Shown here: positions 16,913-25,385 of the stretch, in pieces | Layout: every line of letters starts with the position of its first letter | How positions within the stretch are numbered: the stretch's first letter is position 1 | NCBI GenBank assembly: GCA_035295985.1 | Contig: DATHBT010000304.1 | Location: 1-48,313 of the forward strand | Reading direction: 5' to 3' | Length of the DNA: 48,313 nucleotides | DNA from: JAIVGV01 sp035295985 | GTDB taxonomy: Bacteria; Acidobacteriota; Blastocatellia; Pyrinomonadales; Pyrinomonadaceae | Position numbers and translations under genes: made by a program | The notes under the pieces: model-generated | The model's database searches: none | What the model saw: the letters and a program-made list of their open reading frames with translations, nothing else | What the model was told of the DNA's origin: nothing

Positions 16913-17809
16913 TCAGATCGAATCCGCGAACTCGTCCTCCATGCGCCGGAACGAGAAGGAAGTATAGATGACGAGGGCCGCCGTGACGCCCGCGGAGGCG
17001 AGCAGCGCGCCGCGGTTGATCGGCAGCCCGAAGAGCGCGGCGCGGAAGTTTTCGACCCCCCCGGCCAGCGGGTTCAGGTAGTAAGCCCACCTCCACTTTT
17101 CGGGAACCAGCCCCGAAGGGTAGAGGATCGGGGAGGCGAACATCCAGAGTTGCAGCAGCACGGGGAGCACCGTCCCCACGTCCCTGTAGCGTATGTGGAG
17201 CGACGCGAACAACGCCCCTAGCGCGGCCGCCAGCAGGACGAGATTGAGGACGACGAGCGGCCACAGCAGAGCGCCCGCGGCGGGGGGGCGCACGCCGTAG
17301 TAGAGCATCATGGCGAGGAGGGCGACGAACGCGATGACGAAGTCGGCCAGCCGCACGCCGACGGCCGCCGCCGGCAGGATCAGGCGCGGGAAGTAGATCT
17401 TACTCACCAGATCGGCGTTGGTGACCAGGCTGTAGCTCGCGCCGAGGACGGCGTTGGAAAAGAACGTCCACGGCAGCAGCCCCGCGTAGAGGAAGAGTGG
17501 GTAGGGGATGCCGTCGGTCTGCGGCCGCGCCATCAGCCCGAGGAAGGCCGCCAGCACCAGCGTCATCATCAGCGGCTGGAGCACGACCCACGTCGCGCCG
17601 AGCAGCGTCTGGTGATACCGCAGCTTGAGGTCGCGCAGGACGAGCAGCAGGAGCAACTGCCGGTGCTCCCACACCTCGCCGAGATCGACGGGCGCCCACG
17701 GCTTATTCGGCCTGATGCGGACGGACGGCTCGGCCGGCGGGCGGGAGGCCGCGAGGGCGACGCCCAGTTGTTCGTGCGGGATGCGACCCGCTTCCTCGTT
17801 GACCCTCAT
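16913..17809 (-). CDS. Polysaccharide ABC exporter permease (Wzm/TagG-like)
   Basis: A 298-residue ABC-2 membrane protein forming the channel for polysaccharide export with the adjacent ATPase. A cytoplasmic N-terminus (LGEVWEHRQLLLLLVLRDLK and RYHQTLLGATWVVLQPLMM are hallmarks of Wzm/KpsM/TagG) is followed by about six membrane helices, with LLPWTFFSNAVLGAS and LWMFASPILYP between them. The C-terminus FRRMEDEFADSI is cytoplasmic and typical. It is the first gene of the minus-strand operon and faces away from the large glycosyltransferase gene at 18187. Confidence 0.92.
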   Translation of the reverse strand: MRVNEEAGRIPHEQLGVALAASRPPAEPSVRIRPNKPWAPVDLGEVWEHRQLLLLLVLRDLKLRYHQTLLGATWVVLQPLMMTLVLAAFLGLMARPQTDGIPYPLFLYAGLLPWTFFSNAVLGASYSLVTNADLVSKIYFPRLILPAAAVGVRLADFVIAFVALLAMMLYYGVRPPAAGALLWPLVVLNLVLLAAALGALFASLHIRYRDVGTVLPVLLQLWMFASPILYPSGLVPEKWRWAYYLNPLAGGVENFRAALFGLPINRGALLASAGVTAALVIYTSFSFRRMEDEFADSI

Positions 17810-18105
17810 CTTCCCTCGGCGCGCTTACCTCTCCGCGGCCCCGCGGCCGTCCGTCCCGCCGGCGTGAAGGCCGGCCGCAATTTGATAACGCGGGTCAGGG
17901 CCGGCCGTGTCGTGGGACGCGCGTGCGGGCGCGTCAGGCGGCGGCTGCCTGTAACGAACCTTGAGGCCGCGCTCGGTGAGTTTCGGGGGCTGGCCTGTAA
18001 AGTCAGATTTCTTAATTCACCTTCCGGACGCTTTCAATCTAGGTGCGGGCGGCGGGCGCGTCAAGTCCGGCGGCGCGGGCGTGCGGCGCGGACGGGCGGT
18101 GGCGC

Positions 18106-18134
18106 TTGCCAACGTCCGCACGGCAAACTATAAA
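18106..18134 (+). promoter_or_regulatory. Sigma-70 promoter of the methyltransferase/glycosyltransferase gene
   Basis: TTGCCA, a 17-base spacer and TATAAA. Transcription would begin near 18141, 46 bases before the ATG at 18187, which rules out the longer open frame starting at 18043. The rest of the 377-base divergent gap (17810-18186) shows no other feature I can name. Confidence 0.65.
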
Positions 18135-18186
18135 TCACAACGCAAGGACATACTTTTTCGCCCGGCGCACCCGCCGCCGATCCCGA

Positions 18187-21100
18187 ATGCCCGACTTCAA
18201 CCCCCTCGCACACCCGGTCTGCCTCTCCTACCCGCTGAGGCTCGCGCCCACCGCGTGGGCCGCGCACGTCCCGTTCGCGATGTTCCTCGCTGACGCGCTG
18301 CGGCCGCGCACGCTCGTCGAGCTGGGCACCTTCACGGGCGTCTCTTACTGCGCCTTCTGCCAGGCGGTGCGCGAGCTGGGCCTCGACGCGCGCTGCTACG
18401 CCGTCGATACGTGGGAGGGCGACGAGCACAGCGGCTTCTACGGCGAGGAGGTGTTCGCAGACCTGCGCGCGCACCACGATCCGCTTTACGGCGGGTTCTC
18501 CTCGCTCGTGCGGAGCACCTTCGACGAGGCGCTCGCCCATTTCGCCGACGGCTCGATAGACCTCCTCCACCTCGACGGCTGCCACACGTTCGAGGCCGCC
18601 CGCCACGACTTCGAAAGCTGGCTGCCGAAGATGAGCGAGCGCGGGGTCATGCTGCTGCACGACACGAACGTGCGCGAGCGCGGCTTCGGGGTCTGGAAGC
18701 TCTGGGAGGGGATCAAACGCTCGCACCCCGTCCACTTCGAGTTCGCTCACGAGCACGGCCTGGGCGTCGTCGCCGTGGGCGGCAGCCCGCCCGAGGCGTT
18801 GCGCCGTTTGGCGGCCGCGCCTGAAGGGGACGCCGCGCTCGTCCGGCAGTTCTTCGATCAACTGGGCCAGCGGCTCAGGGTCAGGCTCGACCTCAAGCAC
18901 CGGATCGAAACGCTCGATTGGCAGTTGGAAGATAAGGCGCGCGCCGTCGGCGAAAAGGAGCGGGAGATAGAGGGGCGGGACAGAACGATTCGGGAGAAGG
19001 ACGAGGTCATCAGGGAGCAGGGCAGGAAGGTAGAGGAGAGGGAGCGGGCCGTCGAAGCCGTCGGCGTGCAACTGGCGGCCCGCGAGAATTACCTGCGGGA
19101 CATCCTCGGCTCGAAAGCGTGGCGCGTGGTGTCGCGCTACTGGCGGCTGAGGAGCAGCCTCTCGCAGACGCTCCCGGCGCTCGGCAGCCGCGTCTCCTCG
19201 CTCCGCGCGGGCCGCGCGCCGCGCAACGGGCACGCGCCCGCCGCGTCGCGCGATGATTTCTACCGGACGCTCACCCTGCTGCCGGCGCCGAAGCAGGACG
19301 AGCTGGCGGCCGTTATCGACAACGCCCCGCCGGCCGTCGCGCCGCGCGCCGCCGACGTCGTCTGCTTCTCGCTCATCGACTGGGAGTTCCGCTACCAGCG
19401 CCCGCAGCAGATCATGACGCAGTTCGCGGCGCACGGCCACAGGGTCTTCTACATCAGGCTCGACCACTTCCTGCCCGCCGCCGCCAGCCCTCGCTTCTCG
19501 GTGCGGGAGTTGAAAGAGAACCTTTACGAGATCAGGCTGGCCGCGGCTCGCCACCAGTGGGTGAACCAGGAGGCCCTCGACGGCCGGAACGCGGAGGCGC
19601 TGCTCGCCTCGCTCGACGAACTGCGCCGCGCGGTCGGGATCGACGAGGCCGTCGCCTACGTGCAGATCCCCTCGTGGGCGGAGGCGGCCCTGGCCGCCAA
19701 GCGCCGCTGGGGGTGGCGCGTGGTTTACGACTGCATGGACGAGTGGGAGGGCTTCCCCGGCGTGGGCCTCTCGGTCACGGAGGCCGAGCCGCGGCTCGTG
19801 CGCGACTGCGACCTGCTCGTCGTCACGGCCCAGCGCCTCCGCGAGAAGTGGCACTCGCGCTCAGGCCCCGCGGTGCTGGCCCGCAACGCCGTGGACTTCG
19901 ACTTCTACGCCGAACGCTACCGCCCGAACGCGCTGCTTCGGGACTGCCGCGCCCCCGTGGTCGGCTACTACGGAGCCATCGCCGGCTGGTTCGACGTCGG
20001 ACTGGTGGCCCACGCCGCGCGCTCGCGCCCCGACTACACCTTCGTCCTGCTCGGCGGCGTCTTCGACGTGGACGTCTCCGAGCTGGAGTCGCTCCCGAAC
20101 GTGCGCCTGCTCGGGCAGCAGCCCTACGAGCTGATGCCGCAGTACCTCTACCACTTCGACGCGTGCCTCATCCCGTTCCGCGTCAACGAAATTACGGACG
20201 CGACCGACCCGGTCAAGATGTACGAGTACCTGAGCGCGGGCAAGCCGGTCGTCTCGGTCGCGCTGGCCGAACTGGAACCGTTCCGCGAGTACCTCTACCT
20301 GGCCGGGGGCCGCGACGAGTTCGTCGCGCAACTCGACCGTGCGGTGGCCGAAAGCGATCCGGCGCTGCCGGCGCGGCGGCGCGAGTTCGCCGCGCGCAAC
20401 TCCTGGCCCGAGCGATACCGGACAATCGCCGGCGCGCTGGCGGAGGCGACGCCGCTGGCCTCGATCATCGTCGTCACCTACAACAACCTCGCCTACACCA
20501 AGCTCTGCCTGGAGAGCGTGCTGCGTAACACGGAGTACCCGGCCTACGAGGTCGTCGTCGTCGATAACAACTCGACGGACGGCACGCACGCCTACCTGCG
20601 CTACCTGGCCGCGCGCCACCCGCGCTTGCGCGTCCGCTTGAACGGCCGGAACGAGGGGTTCGCGCGGGCGAACAATCAGGGGGCCGCGCTGGCCTCGGGC
20701 GAGTATCTGGTGCTCCTCAACAACGACACGGTCGTGCCGCCGGGGTGGCTCGGCCGCCTGCTGCGCCACCTGCATGATCCGTCCGTGGGGATGGCCGGCC
20801 CCGTCACCAACTTCGCGGGCAACGAGGCGAAGATCGACGCCCCGTACCGCACGTGGGCCGAGATGGAGGAGTTCGCGCGGCGGCGCGCGTGGGCGCACGA
20901 CGGCCTGCGCGCCGACATTCACGTGCTGGCGATGTTCTGCGTCGCGCTGCGCCGACGCACCTTCGACGAGACGGGGCCGCTCGACGAGCAGTTCGGCGTC
21001 GGCATGTTCGAGGACGACGACTACGCGCAGCGGCTGAGGGCGGCCGGCTACCGCGTCGTCTGCGCCGCGGACGTGTTCGTCCACCACTTCGGACAGGCGT

Positions 21101-21237
21101 CGTTCAAGAAGCTCATCGAGACGGGAGAGTACGAAAGGATTTTCGAGGACAACCGCCGCCGCTACGAGTCGAAGTGGAAGGTGCGCTGGATACCGCACCG
21201 GCACGGGCCGCTCGACTTCGGTGCGCCGCCCGGCTAG
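18187..21237 (+). CDS. Multidomain methyltransferase - coiled coil - glycosyltransferase - GT2 protein
   Basis: A 1016-residue protein combining several steps of glycan synthesis. Residues about 30-215 are a class I methyltransferase (LVELGTFTGVSYCAFCQAV; SIDLLHLDGCHTFEAARHDF; GVMLLHDT). Residues 238-305 form a charged coiled coil ending DILGSKAWRVVSRYWRLRSS. Residues about 389-745 are a GT-B-like domain (WEFRYQRPQQIM; VVYDCMDEWEGFPG; GYYGAIAGWFD; YEYLSAGKPVV). Residues about 757-1005 are a GT2 domain (SIIVVTYNNLAYTKLCLES; VVVDNNSTDGT; LVLLNNDTVVPPGW). The start follows the promoter at 18106. It begins the plus-strand arm of the polysaccharide locus, opposite the exporter. The acceptor and whether all domains are active are unknown. 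Confidence 0.88.
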   Translation: MPDFNPLAHPVCLSYPLRLAPTAWAAHVPFAMFLADALRPRTLVELGTFTGVSYCAFCQAVRELGLDARCYAVDTWEGDEHSGFYGEEVFADLRAHHDPLYGGFSSLVRSTFDEALAHFADGSIDLLHLDGCHTFEAARHDFESWLPKMSERGVMLLHDTNVRERGFGVWKLWEGIKRSHPVHFEFAHEHGLGVVAVGGSPPEALRRLAAAPEGDAALVRQFFDQLGQRLRVRLDLKHRIETLDWQLEDKARAVGEKEREIEGRDRTIREKDEVIREQGRKVEERERAVEAVGVQLAARENYLRDILGSKAWRVVSRYWRLRSSLSQTLPALGSRVSSLRAGRAPRNGHAPAASRDDFYRTLTLLPAPKQDELAAVIDNAPPAVAPRAADVVCFSLIDWEFRYQRPQQIMTQFAAHGHRVFYIRLDHFLPAAASPRFSVRELKENLYEIRLAAARHQWVNQEALDGRNAEALLASLDELRRAVGIDEAVAYVQIPSWAEAALAAKRRWGWRVVYDCMDEWEGFPGVGLSVTEAEPRLVRDCDLLVVTAQRLREKWHSRSGPAVLARNAVDFDFYAERYRPNALLRDCRAPVVGYYGAIAGWFDVGLVAHAARSRPDYTFVLLGGVFDVDVSELESLPNVRLLGQQPYELMPQYLYHFDACLIPFRVNEITDATDPVKMYEYLSAGKPVVSVALAELEPFREYLYLAGGRDEFVAQLDRAVAESDPALPARRREFAARNSWPERYRTIAGALAEATPLASIIVVTYNNLAYTKLCLESVLRNTEYPAYEVVVVDNNSTDGTHAYLRYLAARHPRLRVRLNGRNEGFARANNQGAALASGEYLVLLNNDTVVPPGWLGRLLRHLHDPSVGMAGPVTNFAGNEAKIDAPYRTWAEMEEFARRRAWAHDGLRADIHVLAMFCVALRRRTFDETGPLDEQFGVGMFEDDDYAQRLRAAGYRVVCAADVFVHHFGQASFKKLIETGEYERIFEDNRRRYESKWKVRWIPHRHGPLDFGAPPG

Positions 21238-21339
21238 CGCCGCGGTTCCGGGCGGCCGGGGGGCGACGCGCCCTCCCCGGAGCGCCCGCGATGAATTTGC
21301 GCCCCGCACGCCCCCGAAAGATTCAGCCCCACGCCGCAC

Positions 21340-22788
21340 ATGCTTTTTACGGAGCCGCTGTTCCTCTTCCTGTTCCTGCCAGTCCTGCTGGCTCTGTACT
21401 ACGGCCTGCCGCGGCGGCTGCGTAACCCGCTGCTGCTGGCCGCGAGCCTGCTGTTTTACGCGTTCGGTGCCGGGGGGAGCACCCCGGTTCTGCTGGCCTC
21501 GATCCTGCTGAACTACCTGTGCGGGGCGGCGCTCGCCCGCCCGGCGAGCGGGTGCGGGCGCAAGCTCGTGCTCTGGCTCGGGCTGGCCGGCAACCTCGCG
21601 CTCTTGGGGTCGTTCAAGTACGCGGGCTTCTTCGTTAACAACCTGAATCTGGTTGCGAAGGCCGCGGGCCTCGCGCCCTTCGGGCCGCCCGCGCTGGCGC
21701 TGCCCCTCGGCGTCTCCTTCTTCACGTTCATGGGGATGTCGTACCTCTTCGACGTGTACCGGAGGCAGGCCGAGCCGCAGTCGAGGCTGGACAATTTCGC
21801 CCTGTACATGGCGCTCTTCCCGCACCTCATCGCCGGCCCCATCGTCAGGCTGCCGGAGATCGCGCGCGAGTTGGTCGGGCGGCGGGTCGGCATGGACGAC
21901 TTCGCCGAGGGGGTGAGGAGGTTCGTCGTCGGGCTCGGCAAGAAGGCCATCATCGCCGACACGCTCGCGCGGGCCGTCGATCCCATCTTCGCCGTGCCGA
22001 CGGAACAGCTCACGGCGGGCGTCGCGTGGCTGGGCATCGCCTGCTACACGCTCCAAATCTACTTCGACTTTTCGGGCTACTCGGACATGGCCGTCGGGCT
22101 GGCGCGGATGTTCGGCTTCCGCTTCCCCGAAAACTTCAACTACCCTTACGTCGCCCAGTCCGTGACCGACTTCTGGCGGCGCTGGCACATCACGCTCTCG
22201 ACGTGGTTCCGCGACTACGTCTTCTTCCCGCTGAGCGTCGGGCGCTGGCGGCGGCGGCTCTACCTGAACCTGCTCGCCGTCTTCCTCCTCTGCGGGCTGT
22301 GGCACGGCGCGGGGTGGGGCTTCGTCATCTGGGGGCTGTACCACGGCCTGTTCCTCGTCTTCGAGCGGGCGGGGCTGGCCGCGTGGCTGGGGCGTCGCCC
22401 GGCCTTCGTCCGGCACGCCTACACGCTCCTCGTGGTCATGCTCGGGTGGAGTTTTTTCCGCACGGCCTCGGGGCGGCGGGGCGCGGAGTTTCTGGCGGCG
22501 CTCGGCGGGTTCGCGCGCGGCACGGGGGCCGAGCAGCATGCAGGGATGTACCTGAACGCGGAAGTGCTGCTGGCCCTGGCCGCCGGGGCGGTGGGCTGTC
22601 TGCCGGTCGTCCCGTTTCTGCGGCGGCGTTACGAGACGTGGAACGAGCGCCGCGCGGGGGCGGCCGTCCTCCTCCTCGACTCCGGCCTCAGGCTGGCCCG
22701 CTCGGCCGCGCTGGGCTTCATCTTTCTGGCGTCCGCCGCCCTCTCGGCGGCGAGCACGTACAGGCCGTTCATCTACTTCAGGTTTTGA
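21340..22788 (+). CDS. MBOAT O-acyltransferase (AlgI-like)
   Basis: A 482-residue polytopic membrane protein that passes acyl groups across the inner membrane for polysaccharide O-acylation. It begins with FTEPLFLFLFLPVLLALYY, typical of AlgI/DltB/PatA. It continues with GVSFFTFMGMSYLFDVYR, HLIAGPIVRLPEI, IYFDFSGYSDMAVGLARMFG, FWRRWHITLSTWFRDYVFFP and CGLWHGAGWGFVIWGLYHG, which carries the conserved MBOAT His. The AlgJ/AlgX-like gene starts three bases after its stop, a classical transfer pair. An acyl carrier protein and a LnmK-like enzyme lie close by and may supply the acyl donor. Confidence 0.92.
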   Translation: MLFTEPLFLFLFLPVLLALYYGLPRRLRNPLLLAASLLFYAFGAGGSTPVLLASILLNYLCGAALARPASGCGRKLVLWLGLAGNLALLGSFKYAGFFVNNLNLVAKAAGLAPFGPPALALPLGVSFFTFMGMSYLFDVYRRQAEPQSRLDNFALYMALFPHLIAGPIVRLPEIARELVGRRVGMDDFAEGVRRFVVGLGKKAIIADTLARAVDPIFAVPTEQLTAGVAWLGIACYTLQIYFDFSGYSDMAVGLARMFGFRFPENFNYPYVAQSVTDFWRRWHITLSTWFRDYVFFPLSVGRWRRRLYLNLLAVFLLCGLWHGAGWGFVIWGLYHGLFLVFERAGLAAWLGRRPAFVRHAYTLLVVMLGWSFFRTASGRRGAEFLAALGGFARGTGAEQHAGMYLNAEVLLALAAGAVGCLPVVPFLRRRYETWNERRAGAAVLLLDSGLRLARSAALGFIFLASAALSAASTYRPFIYFRF

Positions 22789-22791
22789 GTC

Positions 22792-23943
22792 GTGAGCGAG
22801 CCGACCGGGAAGCACCGCCGCACGCTCGGCCGCGTCGAGGACGCGGCCCTCGCCGCGTCATTCCTCGTGGCGATCTGGCTCCCGCTCGCCGGCATGATCC
22901 TCTCGCGCGACGCGGCGGCCGGCTCGGCCGAGAAACGTAACATGGCCGCGGTGCCGCCGCGCCCGCGCGGCTGGCGCGAGCTGGCCGACTTCCCCGTGGG
23001 GTTCGGCAAATACTTCAAAGACAACTTCGGCTTCCGCCGCGAGCTGATCGGCTGGCACGCCTCGTGGAAGGTGAAGTGGCTGCGGGTCTCCACCTCGCCG
23101 GACGTGCTCATAGGTAAGGACGGGTGGCTGTTCTACGCGGGCGACGGCACCTTGGGGTCTGACAACTCGCTCCCGCCCTTCACGCCGGGGCAGTTGGCGC
23201 ACTGGCGATCCGTAATCGAGGCGCGGCGCGACTGGCTGAAGCGGCGCGGGATCGGCTACCTGTTCGTCATCGTTCCGGAGAAGCACACCATCTACCCCGA
23301 GTACATGCCGCCGGGGGCGGGGGGCGCCGGCAAGCAGTCGAGGCTCGATCAGTTGACGGCTCACCTCAGGGAGAACTCTGATCTCGAAGTCGTCGATCTC
23401 AGGCCGGCGTTGCGCCGAGCGAAGACTGCGCACGAGGTCTACCTGCGCACGGACACGCACTGGAACGGCCGCGGCGCGTTCGCTAGCTACCAAGCCATCG
23501 TCGGCGAGCTGTCGAAGTCCTTCCCCGCCGTAGAACCCATGTCGGCTGCCGACTGCACAGTAACTACTCGACCGTTCTCGGAAGGCGACCTGGCCTTCCT
23601 GATGGGTCTCGGCAATCAGTACGGGGAGGAGGCCCCCTACGTGGCTCCGAGAGTCCCGGCTTTCAGGTTGGAGGGCGATCTCTCGGTCATCACCGCCCGG
23701 CCCGTTATCAGCGAGCGCGCGGGTGCGGGCCTTCCCCGGCTCGTCATGTTCCGCGATTCGTTCGCGACCGCCCTCATCCCTTTACTATCGCAGCACTTCA
23801 GCCGCGCCGTTTACAGCACCGGCTACCAGCACAGGTTCGACCCCGCGCTGGTCGAGCGCGAACGCCCCGACGTCGTCCTTCAGGAGATGGGCGAGCGCTT
23901 CCTCGCGCTCGACCCGCCCGCGGAAGTTCTACCGAACCCCTGA
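22792..23943 (+). CDS. AlgJ/AlgX-like SGNH O-acyltransferase
   Basis: A 383-residue, probably membrane-anchored extracytoplasmic enzyme that would move acyl groups from the MBOAT protein to the glycan. An N-terminal helix (ALAASFLVAIWLPLAGMIL) precedes the domain. Family features are FGFRRELIGWHA, GKDGWLFYAGD, FVIVPEKHTIYPEYMP, the D-x-H pair in TDTHWNGRGAF, and the nucleophile Ser in MFRDSFATAL. It starts with GTG three bases after the MBOAT stop, so translation is probably coupled. It converges on the acyl carrier protein gene. Confidence 0.9.
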   Translation: MSEPTGKHRRTLGRVEDAALAASFLVAIWLPLAGMILSRDAAAGSAEKRNMAAVPPRPRGWRELADFPVGFGKYFKDNFGFRRELIGWHASWKVKWLRVSTSPDVLIGKDGWLFYAGDGTLGSDNSLPPFTPGQLAHWRSVIEARRDWLKRRGIGYLFVIVPEKHTIYPEYMPPGAGGAGKQSRLDQLTAHLRENSDLEVVDLRPALRRAKTAHEVYLRTDTHWNGRGAFASYQAIVGELSKSFPAVEPMSAADCTVTTRPFSEGDLAFLMGLGNQYGEEAPYVAPRVPAFRLEGDLSVITARPVISERAGAGLPRLVMFRDSFATALIPLLSQHFSRAVYSTGYQHRFDPALVERERPDVVLQEMGERFLALDPPAEVLPNP

Positions 23944-23973
23944 GGGAGGGGACGGAAGACGAAAGTGGTAGGC

Positions 23974-24231
23974 TCACGCCTCCACGCCGACGGCGTAGGC
24001 GGTCGTGATCATCTGCCGCACGGTCTCAAGGTCTTGCGGGCTGACGCGCGACGCCGGGATCCGCCTCTTCGTCACCCGCTCAAGTTCGAGGAGCACGTCG
24101 ATCATGGCGAAGGAGTCGAGCAGGCCGGACGAGACGAGCGCCGTGTCCTCGTCGAGCTTCAGGGACGGGTCGCGGATCACCTTGCCCCTCAGGAAGTCGA
24201 GCATGGCGCGGGCCTCGGGTGTGTCAGTCAT
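23974..24231 (-). CDS. Acyl carrier protein
   Basis: An 85-residue phosphopantetheine-binding carrier. The attachment Ser40 lies in GLLDSFAMIDVLLELE, matching the LDS pattern at the start of helix II, and the C-terminal helix LETVRQMITTAYAV fits the fold. It differs from a housekeeping fatty-acid ACP (usually GADSLD) and resembles the dedicated carriers found with specialised acyl chemistry. The LnmK-like gene lies 53 bases upstream on the same strand, suggesting it loads this carrier. The acyl group carried is unknown. Confidence 0.88.
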   Translation of the reverse strand: MTDTPEARAMLDFLRGKVIRDPSLKLDEDTALVSSGLLDSFAMIDVLLELERVTKRRIPASRVSPQDLETVRQMITTAYAVGVEA

Positions 24232-24284
24232 GCGTGCTCCCCTCTGTCGAATCGAACATCATAGCCCGACTCATTTACGCCGGG

Positions 24285-25214
24285 TCAGGCGATTAAGCCC
24301 GCGCCCCTGAGCCAGTCCGCGACCCCGGCCTCCCCCCCGACCCGCGAAACTTTGCGGCAGGAAGAGATGACGATCTGCTTCCCGTCGGACGAACGGGTGA
24401 CGGCGTGGTGAAGCGCCAGATCGAGCAGGGGGACGCCGGGCGCACCTTCTATCATGCGCGCGGCGGCCCGCACCCGGATGAGGAAGCGGTCGTCGGCGCG
24501 CGCGTTCCCGTAGTAACCTATCCGCCGGCGGTAGGTCGAGCGCGCGTCGAGGAGCGGCGCGGGGACGGGGCGGGGCGGCGCGCTCAGCAGGCGGCGCTCG
24601 GCCAAGTCGAGGAAGGAGATGAAGTTCGCGAAATAGACGAGGCCCGCGCCGTTCAGATCGCGGTCGGCGTCGATCTCGTAAGCGAACTCCCGCTCCCCGG
24701 CGAACAGCTCGGCGTCGCCCGGCTCCGGGTCGAAAAAAACTCCGCGCGCCCTGGCGCGGCGGCACAGGTCGAGCGGTTCGGCGGCCTCGGGCAGCTCCGG
24801 GATCGCCGCGAAGTCCACGTTCGCGGGGGGCGAGATCGCCAGCTTCGACGGCCCGCCCTCCGGGTAGGTGAAGGCGTTGCTGCTCCTGACCCACGCCCCG
24901 CCGTCCGGGTCGAGCGTGTGACGTCCGTCCAGATAACACCTCGCGTGGTGGGCGAGGGTCGTCCTGAATCTCATCGCGTCGTTCTCGCGGTAGGCGGCGA
25001 GGGGGCGCTGCGGCGGGAAGTTCAGTTCGAGGTAGAAGAAGGTCGCGTAGAGCCTCGCGCCGGCCTCGTCCCGGATGAGAGACGTGGGCGTGCCGCCGCG
25101 CTCCTCTATTTGCATCCAGCGGTCGTGGCCGACGGCTTTGAACAGCGCGCTCTCGGAGAGGTTGTGCCTGCCGAGGTGCGGCATGCCGATTTCGAGCGTG
25201 AACCCTGATCTCAT
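24285..25214 (-). CDS. LnmK/Pnap_2097-family double hot-dog enzyme
   Basis: A 309-residue protein resembling the LnmK N-terminal hot-dog family and the Pnap_2097 biosynthetic family. The start IGMPHLGRHNLSESALFKAVG matches the family MPHL...LSE...LLKElG pattern. It is followed by DEAGARLYATFFYLEL, which contains a conserved-looking Tyr56, and a second hot-dog-like half (GVFFDPEPGDAELFAGERE; GLVYFANFISFLDLAERRLL). LnmK itself turns methylmalonyl-CoA into propionyl-ACP through an acyl-Tyr intermediate. The neighbouring ACP gene fits such chemistry. I recognised the family from motifs by eye, so the assignment is good but the reaction is inferred. Confidence 0.72.
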   Translation of the reverse strand: MRSGFTLEIGMPHLGRHNLSESALFKAVGHDRWMQIEERGGTPTSLIRDEAGARLYATFFYLELNFPPQRPLAAYRENDAMRFRTTLAHHARCYLDGRHTLDPDGGAWVRSSNAFTYPEGGPSKLAISPPANVDFAAIPELPEAAEPLDLCRRARARGVFFDPEPGDAELFAGEREFAYEIDADRDLNGAGLVYFANFISFLDLAERRLLSAPPRPVPAPLLDARSTYRRRIGYYGNARADDRFLIRVRAAARMIEGAPGVPLLDLALHHAVTRSSDGKQIVISSCRKVSRVGGEAGVADWLRGAGLIA

Positions 25215-25385
25215 CTGTCAGCCGGCGCTAAATTCTTCGGCCGCCTCGGTGCGCGCTCAAAGCACACCCCGGAGGCGGCGGGCGCGGAGCGGAAAAGTCG
25301 GACGAGCGCGCGAGGCGACATCTTAGCAGAAGGCGCGCGGCCGGATATTGGTTGACGTGCAGACCGGACTGGATATTGAACCGAG

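Noticed and set aside
19861..22815. Minus-strand 984-aa frame spanning two genes
   Set aside because: Runs opposite the glycosyltransferase fusion and MBOAT genes, both with strong motifs; Arg/Glu/Pro-rich shadow.
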